Shown here: piece by piece, positions 35,671-43,713 of the stretch
Numbering within the stretch: position 1 is the stretch's first letter
How the letters are laid out: the number at the start of each line of letters is the position of its first letter
Origin: Granulicella aggregans
GTDB taxonomy: Bacteria; Acidobacteriota; Terriglobia; Terriglobales; Acidobacteriaceae
Assembly (NCBI RefSeq): GCF_025685565.1
Contig: NZ_JAGSYE010000003.1
Span: 62,001-126,000, forward strand
Direction of reading: 5' to 3'
DNA: 64,000 nucleotides
The notes under the pieces: model-generated
The model's input: only the letters and a program-made list of their open reading frames with translations
Databases searched by the model: none
Told to the model about the DNA's origin: nothing
Made by a program: the position numbers and the translations under genes

Positions 35671-36423
35671 CTACTTCTGTCCTTTGGCTGCAGCCGCCGC
35701 ATCCGCATCCGCTAACGGGCGCGTCTCCGGAAGCTGGTCGTACAACTGGGCACGGGCCTCTCGATACTGCGACATCTCGGGGTGCTTCTCGATCAGAGCA
35801 GTGTACTCGGCGATGGCATCGAACCAAAGCCGGTTATCGACATAAATCTTTGCCGCTTCAGGTGAAGGCTGATCGGAAATCACCTTGGCGCTGGATAGAG
35901 CACTCGCCACGGAGTTCCGGGTGCTGCCACCTACCACCAGCAGGCTCGCCGACGCCATGCCGCCCATCAGGTCATTCTCCGGCTGCACCGACCAGATATA
36001 CGTCTCGGATGGCTTCAATGCGGGAGCATCGGGTGGATAGGTGAACTTTCCGCCCGTCACTTTCTTCACATAGATCGGGCTCTCCTGCGAGGAGAGCGCC
36101 GCCAGTTTGAACGTGAACTCCGCCTTGTCGTCCTCCGCGCTCCAGAAGAACGTGGGGGTAAGCGTGTAGGCCTTCGCCAGCTTCGGCGCATACAGGGTCA
36201 GCGCTCCGAGATCGCGAGACGCTCCACCAATCTGGTTCGGAGCTTTGCCCGAGGTGGGCGCGATATCGAAGCCATCCAGCTTGGCGCGCACTCTCGTACT
36301 CTTCGCCGGGGGCGGAGCGCTCTGTGATTGGCCCGCAACTCCGAACAGCAAAACGGAGCACATCGCGGCCGCAGTGATCGATCGCACAAAAGAAACTCTT
36401 CCGCTCTTGATGAGGTAACGCAT
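35671..36423 (-). CDS. Secreted DUF928-like protein
   Basis: 250 residues from ATG 36423, which has GGAGAG upstream and gives a normal signal peptide (VRSITAAAMCSVLLFGVAGQ). A frame start at 36474 overlaps the cyclase stop (ATGA) and is possible. The mature part resembles DUF928: LTLYAPKLAKAYTLTPTFFW near 75, then KPSETYIWSVQPEN. A C-terminal helical segment (AIAEYTALIEKHPEMSQYRE) may be a single TPR-like hairpin. DUF928 proteins are often encoded beside CHASE2 sensor proteins, as here; function unknown. Confidence 0.72.
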   Translation of the reverse strand: MRYLIKSGRVSFVRSITAAAMCSVLLFGVAGQSQSAPPPAKSTRVRAKLDGFDIAPTSGKAPNQIGGASRDLGALTLYAPKLAKAYTLTPTFFWSAEDDKAEFTFKLAALSSQESPIYVKKVTGGKFTYPPDAPALKPSETYIWSVQPENDLMGGMASASLLVVGGSTRNSVASALSSAKVISDQPSPEAAKIYVDNRLWFDAIAEYTALIEKHPEMSQYREARAQLYDQLPETRPLADADAAAAAKGQK

Positions 36424-36470
36424 GGCAGCAAGCTCTCCAGAACTATTTCCAAATCTCTTCCCAAACCTGT

Positions 36471-38429
36471 TCATTGATGTACCCTCTCGTTCCTGTCGAT
36501 CAGGGCCCGGTACTTCGGTTCTGGCTTCGGCTGCGGATCGACTGTGAACACCTCGATCTGCTCCTCAAGTCCTGCGACACTTGTCATGCCCAGCGACCGC
36601 ACACCTACAAAGTCACGGGCAATCATATCGCGCGTCGCCTGGCTCATCAGTATCTCCGTCTTGAAGGGCTTGTTCAAGCTTTCAAGACGCGAGGCCAGGT
36701 TAACGGTAGACCCAATTACGGAATACTCCTGGCGGCTGGCCGAACCGATACTACCAGCCATCAGGCTTCCTGTATGCATCCCGATTCCTATACGCAACTG
36801 TGGTATCTCCGGATTTCCGGCGTTCAGCTCGTTGAGCTTCGTCACCGCCTCCAGCATGGCCAGCGACGCCTCTACGGCGAGCCTCGCGTCCTCCGATGGC
36901 CCGTGGCTCAACGGCAGACCGAAGATGATCATCAGACCGTCGCCAATGAACTTGTTCAGGAAGCCATCGTACCTGCGGATCACCTGGTCCATCGCCGTCA
37001 GGTATTGGTTGAGCCAACGCAGGACTTCGGCCGGTGGTCGTCCCGCGCTCATCTTGGTGAAGTTACGGATGTCCGTGAACACGACCGTTGCAATCCGCTC
37101 CTCGCCGCTTAGCGAGACCTCGGACCGGCGGTCCCAGATGGTGTTCGCCACCGCGGGATCGACGTAGCTGGAGAACAGCTTCATCAACTGCTTCCTCTGC
37201 TCGCGCGCCTCGTGGGAGACAAGTTGCTCCAGCACATACTGCAACCCCAGGGACATTGGAAGTGCAATCCCTACGCCCGCCTGCACGGGAAGGAAGGGCA
37301 GCCAGTAGCGATACTTCGCATAGAGCCACACCGCCAGTACGCTTGGGAGTGCAGCAAGCACTAAAGCAAAGCCCACCCCCACCGATGTCCGCAACGCAAG
37401 AATTAGAAAAGCCGACAGCCAGCATACGAGCAGCACCGTCGTCCACCTCACCAGCGGGTTCGCTGGCCGGACTACCTTACCTTCGAGCAGGCTCCGGATC
37501 GCGGCCGCCAGCACCTCCGTACCTCCCAGACGCAACCGTCGCCCGTCTGGCTCGGCGTGGCGGAATACCGGTGTCAGCAGTCGATCGTGGGCGGCGTCGT
37601 TTGTCTGCCCGATCAAGACCAGCTTGCCCGTCAGCGCATCGGGCGGCACCGCTCCCGCTAACAGCTTCCACGCCGGGATCGTCGTTACGGGCTGGTGCGA
37701 CCACGACCCGATCAGGACCGAGCCCGTAACCGAATCGGCAAAGTAAAGCGTATGACCCAGGAAGCTGCCGCGGTTGCGGTCGATCGGGGTATAAGAGGAA
37801 CCTGAATACTGTTCTGCCAGAAAGAGTGGAAACGATTCAGATGGAGGGGGACCTCCATAGATAAGGAACATCTGCCGGATATAGCCGTCTTGGTCAAACG
37901 GCAGGTTGATGAAGGCATACCCTTCAGCGCCCGGTGCACCCTCCGGGCAGAATCCCGATGCCGCTTTCGCATTCTCCGGCTGACAAAACATGAGGAGCGG
38001 CAACTCCGGCGGCAGACCGCCTTCTGAGGTCTGGCTTGCCACAATCACCACCCCCGCAGAGGTCAATGCCGCCTGCATCGCCTGATTATCCTCTGGCGTC
38101 CGCGCCTCAGAAAGAAGCATATCCATCCCGACGATCTTGGGGTGCTGCGCCCCGATCTTCGTCACCAAGTCCGCAACCGTCGTCCAGGGGATCGGATACT
38201 TCCCGATACGGGCAAAGCTCTCCTCGTCAATGTCCACCAGCACGATATCCTTCGACACCGAGTTGTCGCCGCCCGTAGTCGAAGTGAAGTCAAACGTCCA
38301 CGCATCCAAGTCCATAAACGCGGTATAGCGGGACGCAAAGAGCACGACTATGCAGGCGACCACAGCGATCGCCGCGGACTGCCATACAAACTTGAAATAC
38401 TTCCTGCGCCAGCTCATCTCATGCTTCAT
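36471..38429 (-). CDS. CHASE2-domain adenylate/guanylate cyclase
   Basis: 652 residues. One N-terminal membrane helix (about 14-31), an extracytoplasmic CHASE2 sensor (about 40-330), three membrane helices (about 335-410), then a class III nucleotide cyclase domain (about 440-630). The catalytic domain has VVFTDIRNFTKMSAGRPP (metal Asp), YDGFLNKFIGDGLMIIFGLP (second metal Asp) and GIGMHTGSLMAGSIGSASRQ with the transition-state Arg region. It should make cAMP or cGMP in response to a periplasmic signal. First gene of the run leading to pspA. Confidence 0.92.
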   Translation of the reverse strand: MKHEMSWRRKYFKFVWQSAAIAVVACIVVLFASRYTAFMDLDAWTFDFTSTTGGDNSVSKDIVLVDIDEESFARIGKYPIPWTTVADLVTKIGAQHPKIVGMDMLLSEARTPEDNQAMQAALTSAGVVIVASQTSEGGLPPELPLLMFCQPENAKAASGFCPEGAPGAEGYAFINLPFDQDGYIRQMFLIYGGPPPSESFPLFLAEQYSGSSYTPIDRNRGSFLGHTLYFADSVTGSVLIGSWSHQPVTTIPAWKLLAGAVPPDALTGKLVLIGQTNDAAHDRLLTPVFRHAEPDGRRLRLGGTEVLAAAIRSLLEGKVVRPANPLVRWTTVLLVCWLSAFLILALRTSVGVGFALVLAALPSVLAVWLYAKYRYWLPFLPVQAGVGIALPMSLGLQYVLEQLVSHEAREQRKQLMKLFSSYVDPAVANTIWDRRSEVSLSGEERIATVVFTDIRNFTKMSAGRPPAEVLRWLNQYLTAMDQVIRRYDGFLNKFIGDGLMIIFGLPLSHGPSEDARLAVEASLAMLEAVTKLNELNAGNPEIPQLRIGIGMHTGSLMAGSIGSASRQEYSVIGSTVNLASRLESLNKPFKTEILMSQATRDMIARDFVGVRSLGMTSVAGLEEQIEVFTVDPQPKPEPKYRALIDRNERVHQ

Positions 38430-38579
38430 TCGATTGCGCCCATCATACTAGGCAGCAATTCTCGGCACGAGTTACGAATGAGCCAACGCCAATCGCTCCC
38501 GCCCCGCCCAGACTTGCAAAAACACTGTGCAACCCGGCTGGGATCGGTTAAGCTGTGTGCGACCCAACGGAGCCAAGTT

Positions 38580-40199
38580 TTGCCTATCCGTCACGCACTC
38601 ACTCGCGCCGTTCCATGGCGCGCTCGTACGTTGCCTTTCAGTCGCCGCACCGGTACGCGCGCTGCGTACGCTCTATGCCTCGCCCTTAGTCTTGCGATCA
38701 TCTCCTGCGGCAGCGGGACGAACTCCAAGGCTGTCCCGCCGCCGGTCTCCGCGCCGCTCTCGAACCTCCTCACCCAGCTCGATGTCGAGAACATCGTCCA
38801 GGCCGCCGCCGGGTCCATCAACGTCCCGCTCACGATCGCCGTCAGCGACCGCCGGGGCCAGATCATCGCCGTTTACTCCAGCACCTTCGCTGATCCTCAC
38901 GCGCTCGTCCCCGGAAACTTCGGCATCCTCCGCCCCGCCGATGAAGTCGCCGCCGCGCTCGCCCGCACCGCCGCCTTCTTCTCCAACGATCAGGCCCCCA
39001 TCGGCAGCCGCACTGTCCGTTATCTCAGCGGCATCCACTTTCCGCCGGGCATCATGAACACCGAGTCCGCGCCGCTCTACGGTATCGAGAACACGAACCG
39101 AGGATGCGGCTTCAACACCACCTATCTCCCCGGCCAGAGCCTGCCTGTTCCGAAGCTGCTGAACCAACCCACGCAGCCCGGTCTGGGCATCCTTACCGGC
39201 AAGGCTGATCTGCTTGACTCCGATCCCACTGCGGTAAACCCCGGCGGAGTTCCGATCTTCAAGAACAACCGCGTCGCCGGTGGCATTGGTGTGGTCACCG
39301 CGTATCCGACGGCGAACTACAACGCTGTCGTCGAATACGCCGCAGTTGTCGGCACGATCGGCATTGGATTCACGCCGATCGTTCCTTATCCCGGCGCGGT
39401 CGTCCTTGGCGGCATCACGCTTCCGTTCGTCAACCAGACGACCATGCCCGACGGATACTTCCCCGGCAACTCACAAGGCACCTTCAGCATTGGCCCTGTC
39501 GATGCCTCCGGCGCGGCACCTGAGGGCGACCTCATCGCGGAGCGCGGGAGCACCCTTGGCGGTCTAACCCAGGCGCAGGTCGAGCAGATCGTCGCCAACA
39601 CCGTCGCCACCGGCAACCTGACGCGCGCCGCGATTCGCCTTCCCGTCGGCGTCCGTGCGCGCTTCGTCATCGCTGTCGCAGATCTCGACGGCTCGCTCCT
39701 GGCGCTCTACCGCATGCCCGACGCCACCATGTTCAGCGTCGATGTCGCCGTCGCTAAGTCCCGAAACGTCGTCTACTTCAGCGGCACACCGAACCCGGCC
39801 GACCTCCCCGGAGGCCCACCTGCGGGCACGGCCATCACCAACCGCACCCTCGACTTCGCAGCGCAGCCACTCTACCCGGAAGGAATCGATGGCACCCAAC
39901 CTGGCCCGTTCTACCCACTCTTCGTAAATGACGTGAACAATCCCTGCACCAACGGATCGCAGCCGACGAACCCGAACCAGAACGGCATCGTCTTCTTCCC
40001 TGGCAGCACTCCGCTTTATATCAATGGAAAACTCGTCGGCGGCCTCGGCGTCTCAGGTGACGGCGTCGACCAGGACGACTACGCTGCCGCTGGGGGAGCC
40101 ATAGGCTTCGCAGCTCCTACCGCCATCCGCGCCGACAACTACTTCGACCGCAGCGTCCGCCTCACCTATCAGAAATTTCCGCCCAACCCCACCGACTAA
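38580..40199 (+). CDS. Lipoprotein with two GlcG/HbpS-type haem-binding-like domains
   Basis: 539 residues from TTG 38580, with GGAG 8 nt upstream; the open frame extends to 38142 but that part lies antisense to the cyclase. A lipoprotein signal (YALCLALSLAIISCGSGTN) is followed by two copies of the DUF336/GlcG-HbpS fold: LDVENIVQAAAGSINVPLTI near 65 and LTQAQVEQIVANTVATGNLT near 320, each followed by an AVxDxxGxxLAxYR-type strand. Long Pro/Gly-rich inserts lie between. HbpS binds haem in Streptomyces; ligand binding here is inferred. Divergent from the cyclase. Confidence 0.8.
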   Translation: MPIRHALTRAVPWRARTLPFSRRTGTRAAYALCLALSLAIISCGSGTNSKAVPPPVSAPLSNLLTQLDVENIVQAAAGSINVPLTIAVSDRRGQIIAVYSSTFADPHALVPGNFGILRPADEVAAALARTAAFFSNDQAPIGSRTVRYLSGIHFPPGIMNTESAPLYGIENTNRGCGFNTTYLPGQSLPVPKLLNQPTQPGLGILTGKADLLDSDPTAVNPGGVPIFKNNRVAGGIGVVTAYPTANYNAVVEYAAVVGTIGIGFTPIVPYPGAVVLGGITLPFVNQTTMPDGYFPGNSQGTFSIGPVDASGAAPEGDLIAERGSTLGGLTQAQVEQIVANTVATGNLTRAAIRLPVGVRARFVIAVADLDGSLLALYRMPDATMFSVDVAVAKSRNVVYFSGTPNPADLPGGPPAGTAITNRTLDFAAQPLYPEGIDGTQPGPFYPLFVNDVNNPCTNGSQPTNPNQNGIVFFPGSTPLYINGKLVGGLGVSGDGVDQDDYAAAGGAIGFAAPTAIRADNYFDRSVRLTYQKFPPNPTD

Positions 40200-40216
40200 T
40201 CCCCAACACGACCCTC

Positions 40217-40306
40217 GTCATCCTTCGCCGCAGGCGGAGGATCTGCTGTTGCACTTGTCCTTGTTGTTGTCTGTTCTTGCCGTCATCCTTAGCGAAGCGA
40301 AGGACC
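40217..40306. repeat. Two GTCATCC-type palindromic repeats
   Basis: Copy one (40217-40246) is GTCATCCTTCGCCGCAGG followed by CGGAGGATCTGC; its arms CCTTCGCC/GGCGGAGG pair with one mismatch. Copy two (40282-40306) has arms around CCTTAGCGAAGCGAAGG. Related sequences occur at 46904, 53564 and 55589. They lie between the convergent HbpS-like and cytochrome genes and could act as transcription stops. Confidence 0.75.
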
Positions 40307-40375
40307 CCGAGGCCGCTTACGTCACCACAACCGCTCGAACCTTTCATCCACCGAAGACCAATATCGCAGAAATAG

Positions 40376-41755
40376 CTACCGCACCGAGTTCCCCACCCGT
40401 TTCATCGACTCCGCAAACATCGGCCCATTGAACGCCGAAGGATTCTTCACCTGCACAAACAGCGCATCGATCGCCGACCGCGTCTCCGCATTCACCGCCC
40501 CGGCCTTCGCCGTAGCGATATACAGCGAGTCCACCGTCATAGTCGCCTGCTCCGCCGCGCGCTCTCCCTGCTTGGAGATCGCATCTGCTTCGCTGGCAAT
40601 GCTCTTAATCAGCCGCTGCGTTCGCGCTCGATCGTACTGCGCCGACTGCACCTCGCCCAGCAGCTTGTTCGAAAGCTCCGCCGCTCGATTCGCCGCCGTC
40701 TGAACGGCCTCGCGATCAGGACTCATCGTCGTGATCAGCATCGCGACCTTCGCCGTTGCATCGGCCAACTCGCTGTTCGTCGAAGGATCGATCTCTTCCG
40801 CAAACTTCCTAAACACGATGTACCGCGAGACGTTATAGGGAGCATCTCCCGGCCTGTGTCCGGCGTAGCCTTCCTTCTGCCGCCAGCTCTCCGGCCCGGT
40901 CAGCGAGTGGTGGCAGGTAATGCAATCCATCTCGCTGAACTCCGGCCACGGTCCGCTCTTGGCCGCGCGCGAGACCCGCAGCATGCTCTCCCGCAGTTGC
41001 ACCGCCTGCCCAATTCCCCACGCCCGCATGCCGAAGAGAGGATCGGTGTTCTTCTCCACCCAGTGCGGCGGCTCAATCGCCGTAAACGAATCCAGCTCGA
41101 ACCGCAGGTCCGGATGCCCTGCCGCGATCAACTCGTGATCGACCTTCAGCCCCGGCGCTCCCAGGTGGCAGGTCAAACACTTCTCGCTGCGAATCGTAAG
41201 GTTTTTGCTGTCCACCAGCCCAAGCCTCACCATGTCGGCGTGTTTCGCTGTCGGTTGAATGTGCGGCCCCAGCCACTCCGACGCCGGCCCATGGCAGCTC
41301 TCGCAGCTCACCCCCTCGGACATGTCGAACTCTCGCGCCTTGTGCGCCGCCGGCTCGCTGATCGCGTGACACACCAGGCACCGTTGCGACTTCTCCGCCG
41401 GGCCGATCTTCAAAATCGCGGACATCTGCCGTCCAAGGCTTCCCGTCAGCGATGCGTAAGCCCGCGCATGGCTGTCTTCCGTCACCCAGGTGCTGTACTC
41501 GTTCTGCAAAACCTTGGTCGTGTTCCTCGGGGCGATCGATCCGTGGCAAGCGCTCGCCGAGCACGATCCCGGACCGACATACTTACCTACCGCGACCGGA
41601 TCGGTCGCCGACTCCTTCAACATCGCATGAAGACGCTCCGGAGCAACACCCTGCGCCCTTGCCTGTGTGCCCGTCGCCACAAACATCCAGCCCCACACGA
41701 ACACCGTACTTAGGAAGCCGATCTCTTTCAGCGAACGCACAAGCGCCGTCCTCAC
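40376..41755 (-). CDS. Secreted multihaem cytochrome c (cytochrome c554-like)
   Basis: 459 residues with a hydrophobic signal segment (IGFLSTVFVWGWMFVATGTQA). Four standard haem sites CLVCH, CESCH, CLTCH and CITCH, plus an N-terminal CSASACH in which four residues separate the cysteines. The spacing and ISEPAAHKAREFDMSEGVSC suit the cytochrome c554/c-prime superfamily. The C-terminal 130 residues are helical without haem sites. It is divergent from the NADH-oxidising operon at 41950 and is the obvious periplasmic partner for its decahaem cytochrome. Catalytic activity, if any, is unknown. Confidence 0.87.
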   Translation of the reverse strand: MRTALVRSLKEIGFLSTVFVWGWMFVATGTQARAQGVAPERLHAMLKESATDPVAVGKYVGPGSCSASACHGSIAPRNTTKVLQNEYSTWVTEDSHARAYASLTGSLGRQMSAILKIGPAEKSQRCLVCHAISEPAAHKAREFDMSEGVSCESCHGPASEWLGPHIQPTAKHADMVRLGLVDSKNLTIRSEKCLTCHLGAPGLKVDHELIAAGHPDLRFELDSFTAIEPPHWVEKNTDPLFGMRAWGIGQAVQLRESMLRVSRAAKSGPWPEFSEMDCITCHHSLTGPESWRQKEGYAGHRPGDAPYNVSRYIVFRKFAEEIDPSTNSELADATAKVAMLITTMSPDREAVQTAANRAAELSNKLLGEVQSAQYDRARTQRLIKSIASEADAISKQGERAAEQATMTVDSLYIATAKAGAVNAETRSAIDALFVQVKNPSAFNGPMFAESMKRVGNSVR

Positions 41756-41949
41756 AGGTTGATTTAGTTGCAGCCGTTATATCCTGAGCCCCGCCCTATT
41801 GCAACCAACTTATTTTTCAATTCCCGCGTAACGAATGATGCGAAACGATCACGAAAGTTAGTAGACTCGCACCGGTCTCTCTGCTAAATTGACCCGCAAG
41901 CCCAGAAGAGAATTTCCCCCTCGCCGAAACCTGTTGGAGCGTAAGTACG
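41756..41949. promoter_or_regulatory. Divergent control region of the cytochrome/NADH-conduit locus
   Basis: This 194-bp gap must hold promoters for both the cytochrome c gene (minus) and the NuoEF operon (plus), since both begin at its edges. GGAG lies 10 nt before ATG 41950. I looked for a CRP/FNR half-site pair and found none convincing; no clear -35/-10 set was recognised. The assignment rests on gene layout alone. Confidence 0.4.
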
Positions 41950-43713
41950 ATGAGCGCCATGCCTGAAGTCCTGACGAGCATCGAACCAGGACGGAACAAA
42001 CTCGGTGTCTTCGAAGACCTGCGCCATGTGCAGGAACAGATCGGCTTCGTTCCCATCCGCGAGATCGAGCGCATCGCTACGCGCCGAAACGTCGGCGTCA
42101 AGGATGTTCACACCGTCGCCAGCTTCTATCCGCACTTCCGTTTGAAGCCGCCCATCCGCGTCGATGTCCGCGTGTGCGACGACATGAGCTGCCATCTCAA
42201 CGGCTCGCGCCAGCTCAAAAAGTCACTCGAACTGCAGTACGCGAATGCAACTGACCTCGTGCAAGTCCGCGACATCTCCTGCGTCGGCCGCTGCGATCAT
42301 GCCCCCGTCGTCAGCATCAACGAGCACTATAAAGAACACTGCAACTTCCGCGACGTCGTCGCGATGGTCGACAAAGAGATCCTTGCCCCGCGCGAGTACG
42401 GCCACAGCCCCGCACCGCGCAGCCCCGAAGAGCGCGGTCTCGCCATCCAGTGCGATCCCTACGCCACCGAGGAGGAGCACTACGGCATCTTCCGCAAGCT
42501 TCTCGCCGAGAAGAACTTCGACGAGACCCTCGGCAAGCTCAAGACCGGCGAACTCCGCGGAATGGGCGGTGCAGGCTTCCCGGCCCACATCAAGTGGGAA
42601 GGAGCGCGCAAATCACCAGGCAAAGAGAAGTTTGTCGTCTGCAACGCCGACGAGAGCGAGCCCGGAACCATCAAGGACCGCTTCATCCTGCAATACCTTC
42701 CCCATATGGTCTTCGAGGGAATGATGGTCTGCGGTGCTATCGTCGGCGCGCAGCGCGGCTATCTCTACATCCGCCACGAGTACGAGCTTCAGACCGAAGT
42801 CCTCGAAGAAGAACTCAAGCACATCTACTCCCTCGGGCTTCTGGGCAAGAACATCCTTGGCACCGGCTTCGACTTCGATCTCGAAGTCTTCGTATCGCCT
42901 GGCGGCTACATCTGCGGCGAAGAGACCGCGCTGATGGAAGCGATTCAGGGCAATCGCTCCGAGCCGCGCAATAAGCCGCCGCGCACGGTCAACTCCGGCG
43001 TCTGGGGCAAGCCCACCGCGCTCAACAACGTGGAGACCTTCTGCCATGCCATTACCATCCTCGGCAAAGGCGGCGACTGGTATCACAACGCCGGTCTTCC
43101 TGGTTCCCCGGGCATCAAGTTCGTCGGGGTCACCGGCCACGTGAAACATCCCGGCGTCTTCGAGGTTCCCATGGGCACCAGCTACCGCGACCTCGTTTAT
43201 AAATACGCTGGCGGCCCGCCCGACGGCCATGAGGTGATCGGCTTCGCCCCGTCCGGTCCATCCTCCGGCTATCTTCCCGCATCGATGCTCGACATCGAGA
43301 TGAACTGGGACAAGCTGAAGGCGCTCAACTCCATGGTGGGTTCGGGTGCCGTAGTCGTCGTGGCCGATCACGGCTGCATGCTCGACATGGCACTGAACTC
43401 GACGGCCTTCTATCGCAACGAGAGCTGCGGCAAATGCTCGCCCTGCCGCATCGGCACGCAAAAGCTCGTCGATCTGCTTGAGGGCTGGACGAACGGTCAC
43501 GTCGGCGCGGGCGATAAAGACATGCTTCGCGATCTCTCGAACGTCCTCCGCACGGCCTCGCTCTGCGGCCTCGGCCAGATCTCACCCGCGCCCATACAGT
43601 CCGTCATCAAACACTTTCCGGAGATCGTCCGGCAGCATCTTGAAGACGGCTACTGCAGCGCGAACATCTGCTTCCCGAACGGCTCTCCGCAAAGACAACG
43701 GAGCGCCCAATGA
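41950..43713 (+). CDS. NuoE-NuoF fusion, NADH-oxidising flavoprotein (HoxF/diaphorase-like)
   Basis: 587 residues. Residues 1-145 form a thioredoxin-like NuoE domain with [2Fe-2S] ligands Cys76, Cys81, Cys111 and Cys115. About 150-587 is NuoF: MGGAGFPAHIKWEGARKSPG and CNADESEPGTIKDR (FMN), GGYICGEETALMEAIQGN (NADH), and the [4Fe-4S] site ESCGKCSPCRIGT (Cys493, 496, 499) with Cys539 in LCGLGQ. All ligands are present, so NADH oxidation or NAD+ reduction is expected. There are no proton-pumping Nuo genes here. The stop overlaps the next start (ATGA at 43710), supporting a tight complex. Confidence 0.92.
   Translation: MSAMPEVLTSIEPGRNKLGVFEDLRHVQEQIGFVPIREIERIATRRNVGVKDVHTVASFYPHFRLKPPIRVDVRVCDDMSCHLNGSRQLKKSLELQYANATDLVQVRDISCVGRCDHAPVVSINEHYKEHCNFRDVVAMVDKEILAPREYGHSPAPRSPEERGLAIQCDPYATEEEHYGIFRKLLAEKNFDETLGKLKTGELRGMGGAGFPAHIKWEGARKSPGKEKFVVCNADESEPGTIKDRFILQYLPHMVFEGMMVCGAIVGAQRGYLYIRHEYELQTEVLEEELKHIYSLGLLGKNILGTGFDFDLEVFVSPGGYICGEETALMEAIQGNRSEPRNKPPRTVNSGVWGKPTALNNVETFCHAITILGKGGDWYHNAGLPGSPGIKFVGVTGHVKHPGVFEVPMGTSYRDLVYKYAGGPPDGHEVIGFAPSGPSSGYLPASMLDIEMNWDKLKALNSMVGSGAVVVVADHGCMLDMALNSTAFYRNESCGKCSPCRIGTQKLVDLLEGWTNGHVGAGDKDMLRDLSNVLRTASLCGLGQISPAPIQSVIKHFPEIVRQHLEDGYCSANICFPNGSPQRQRSAQ

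Noticed and set aside
38142..38579. N-terminal 146 codons of the HbpS-like frame
   Set aside because: They are antisense to the cyclase and precede a TTG with a good ribosome site and a proper lipoprotein signal.
41756..41949. CRP-type binding site in front of the conduit operon
   Set aside because: The presence of cNMP domains suggested it, but no TGTGA-N6-TCACA-like pair could be found.
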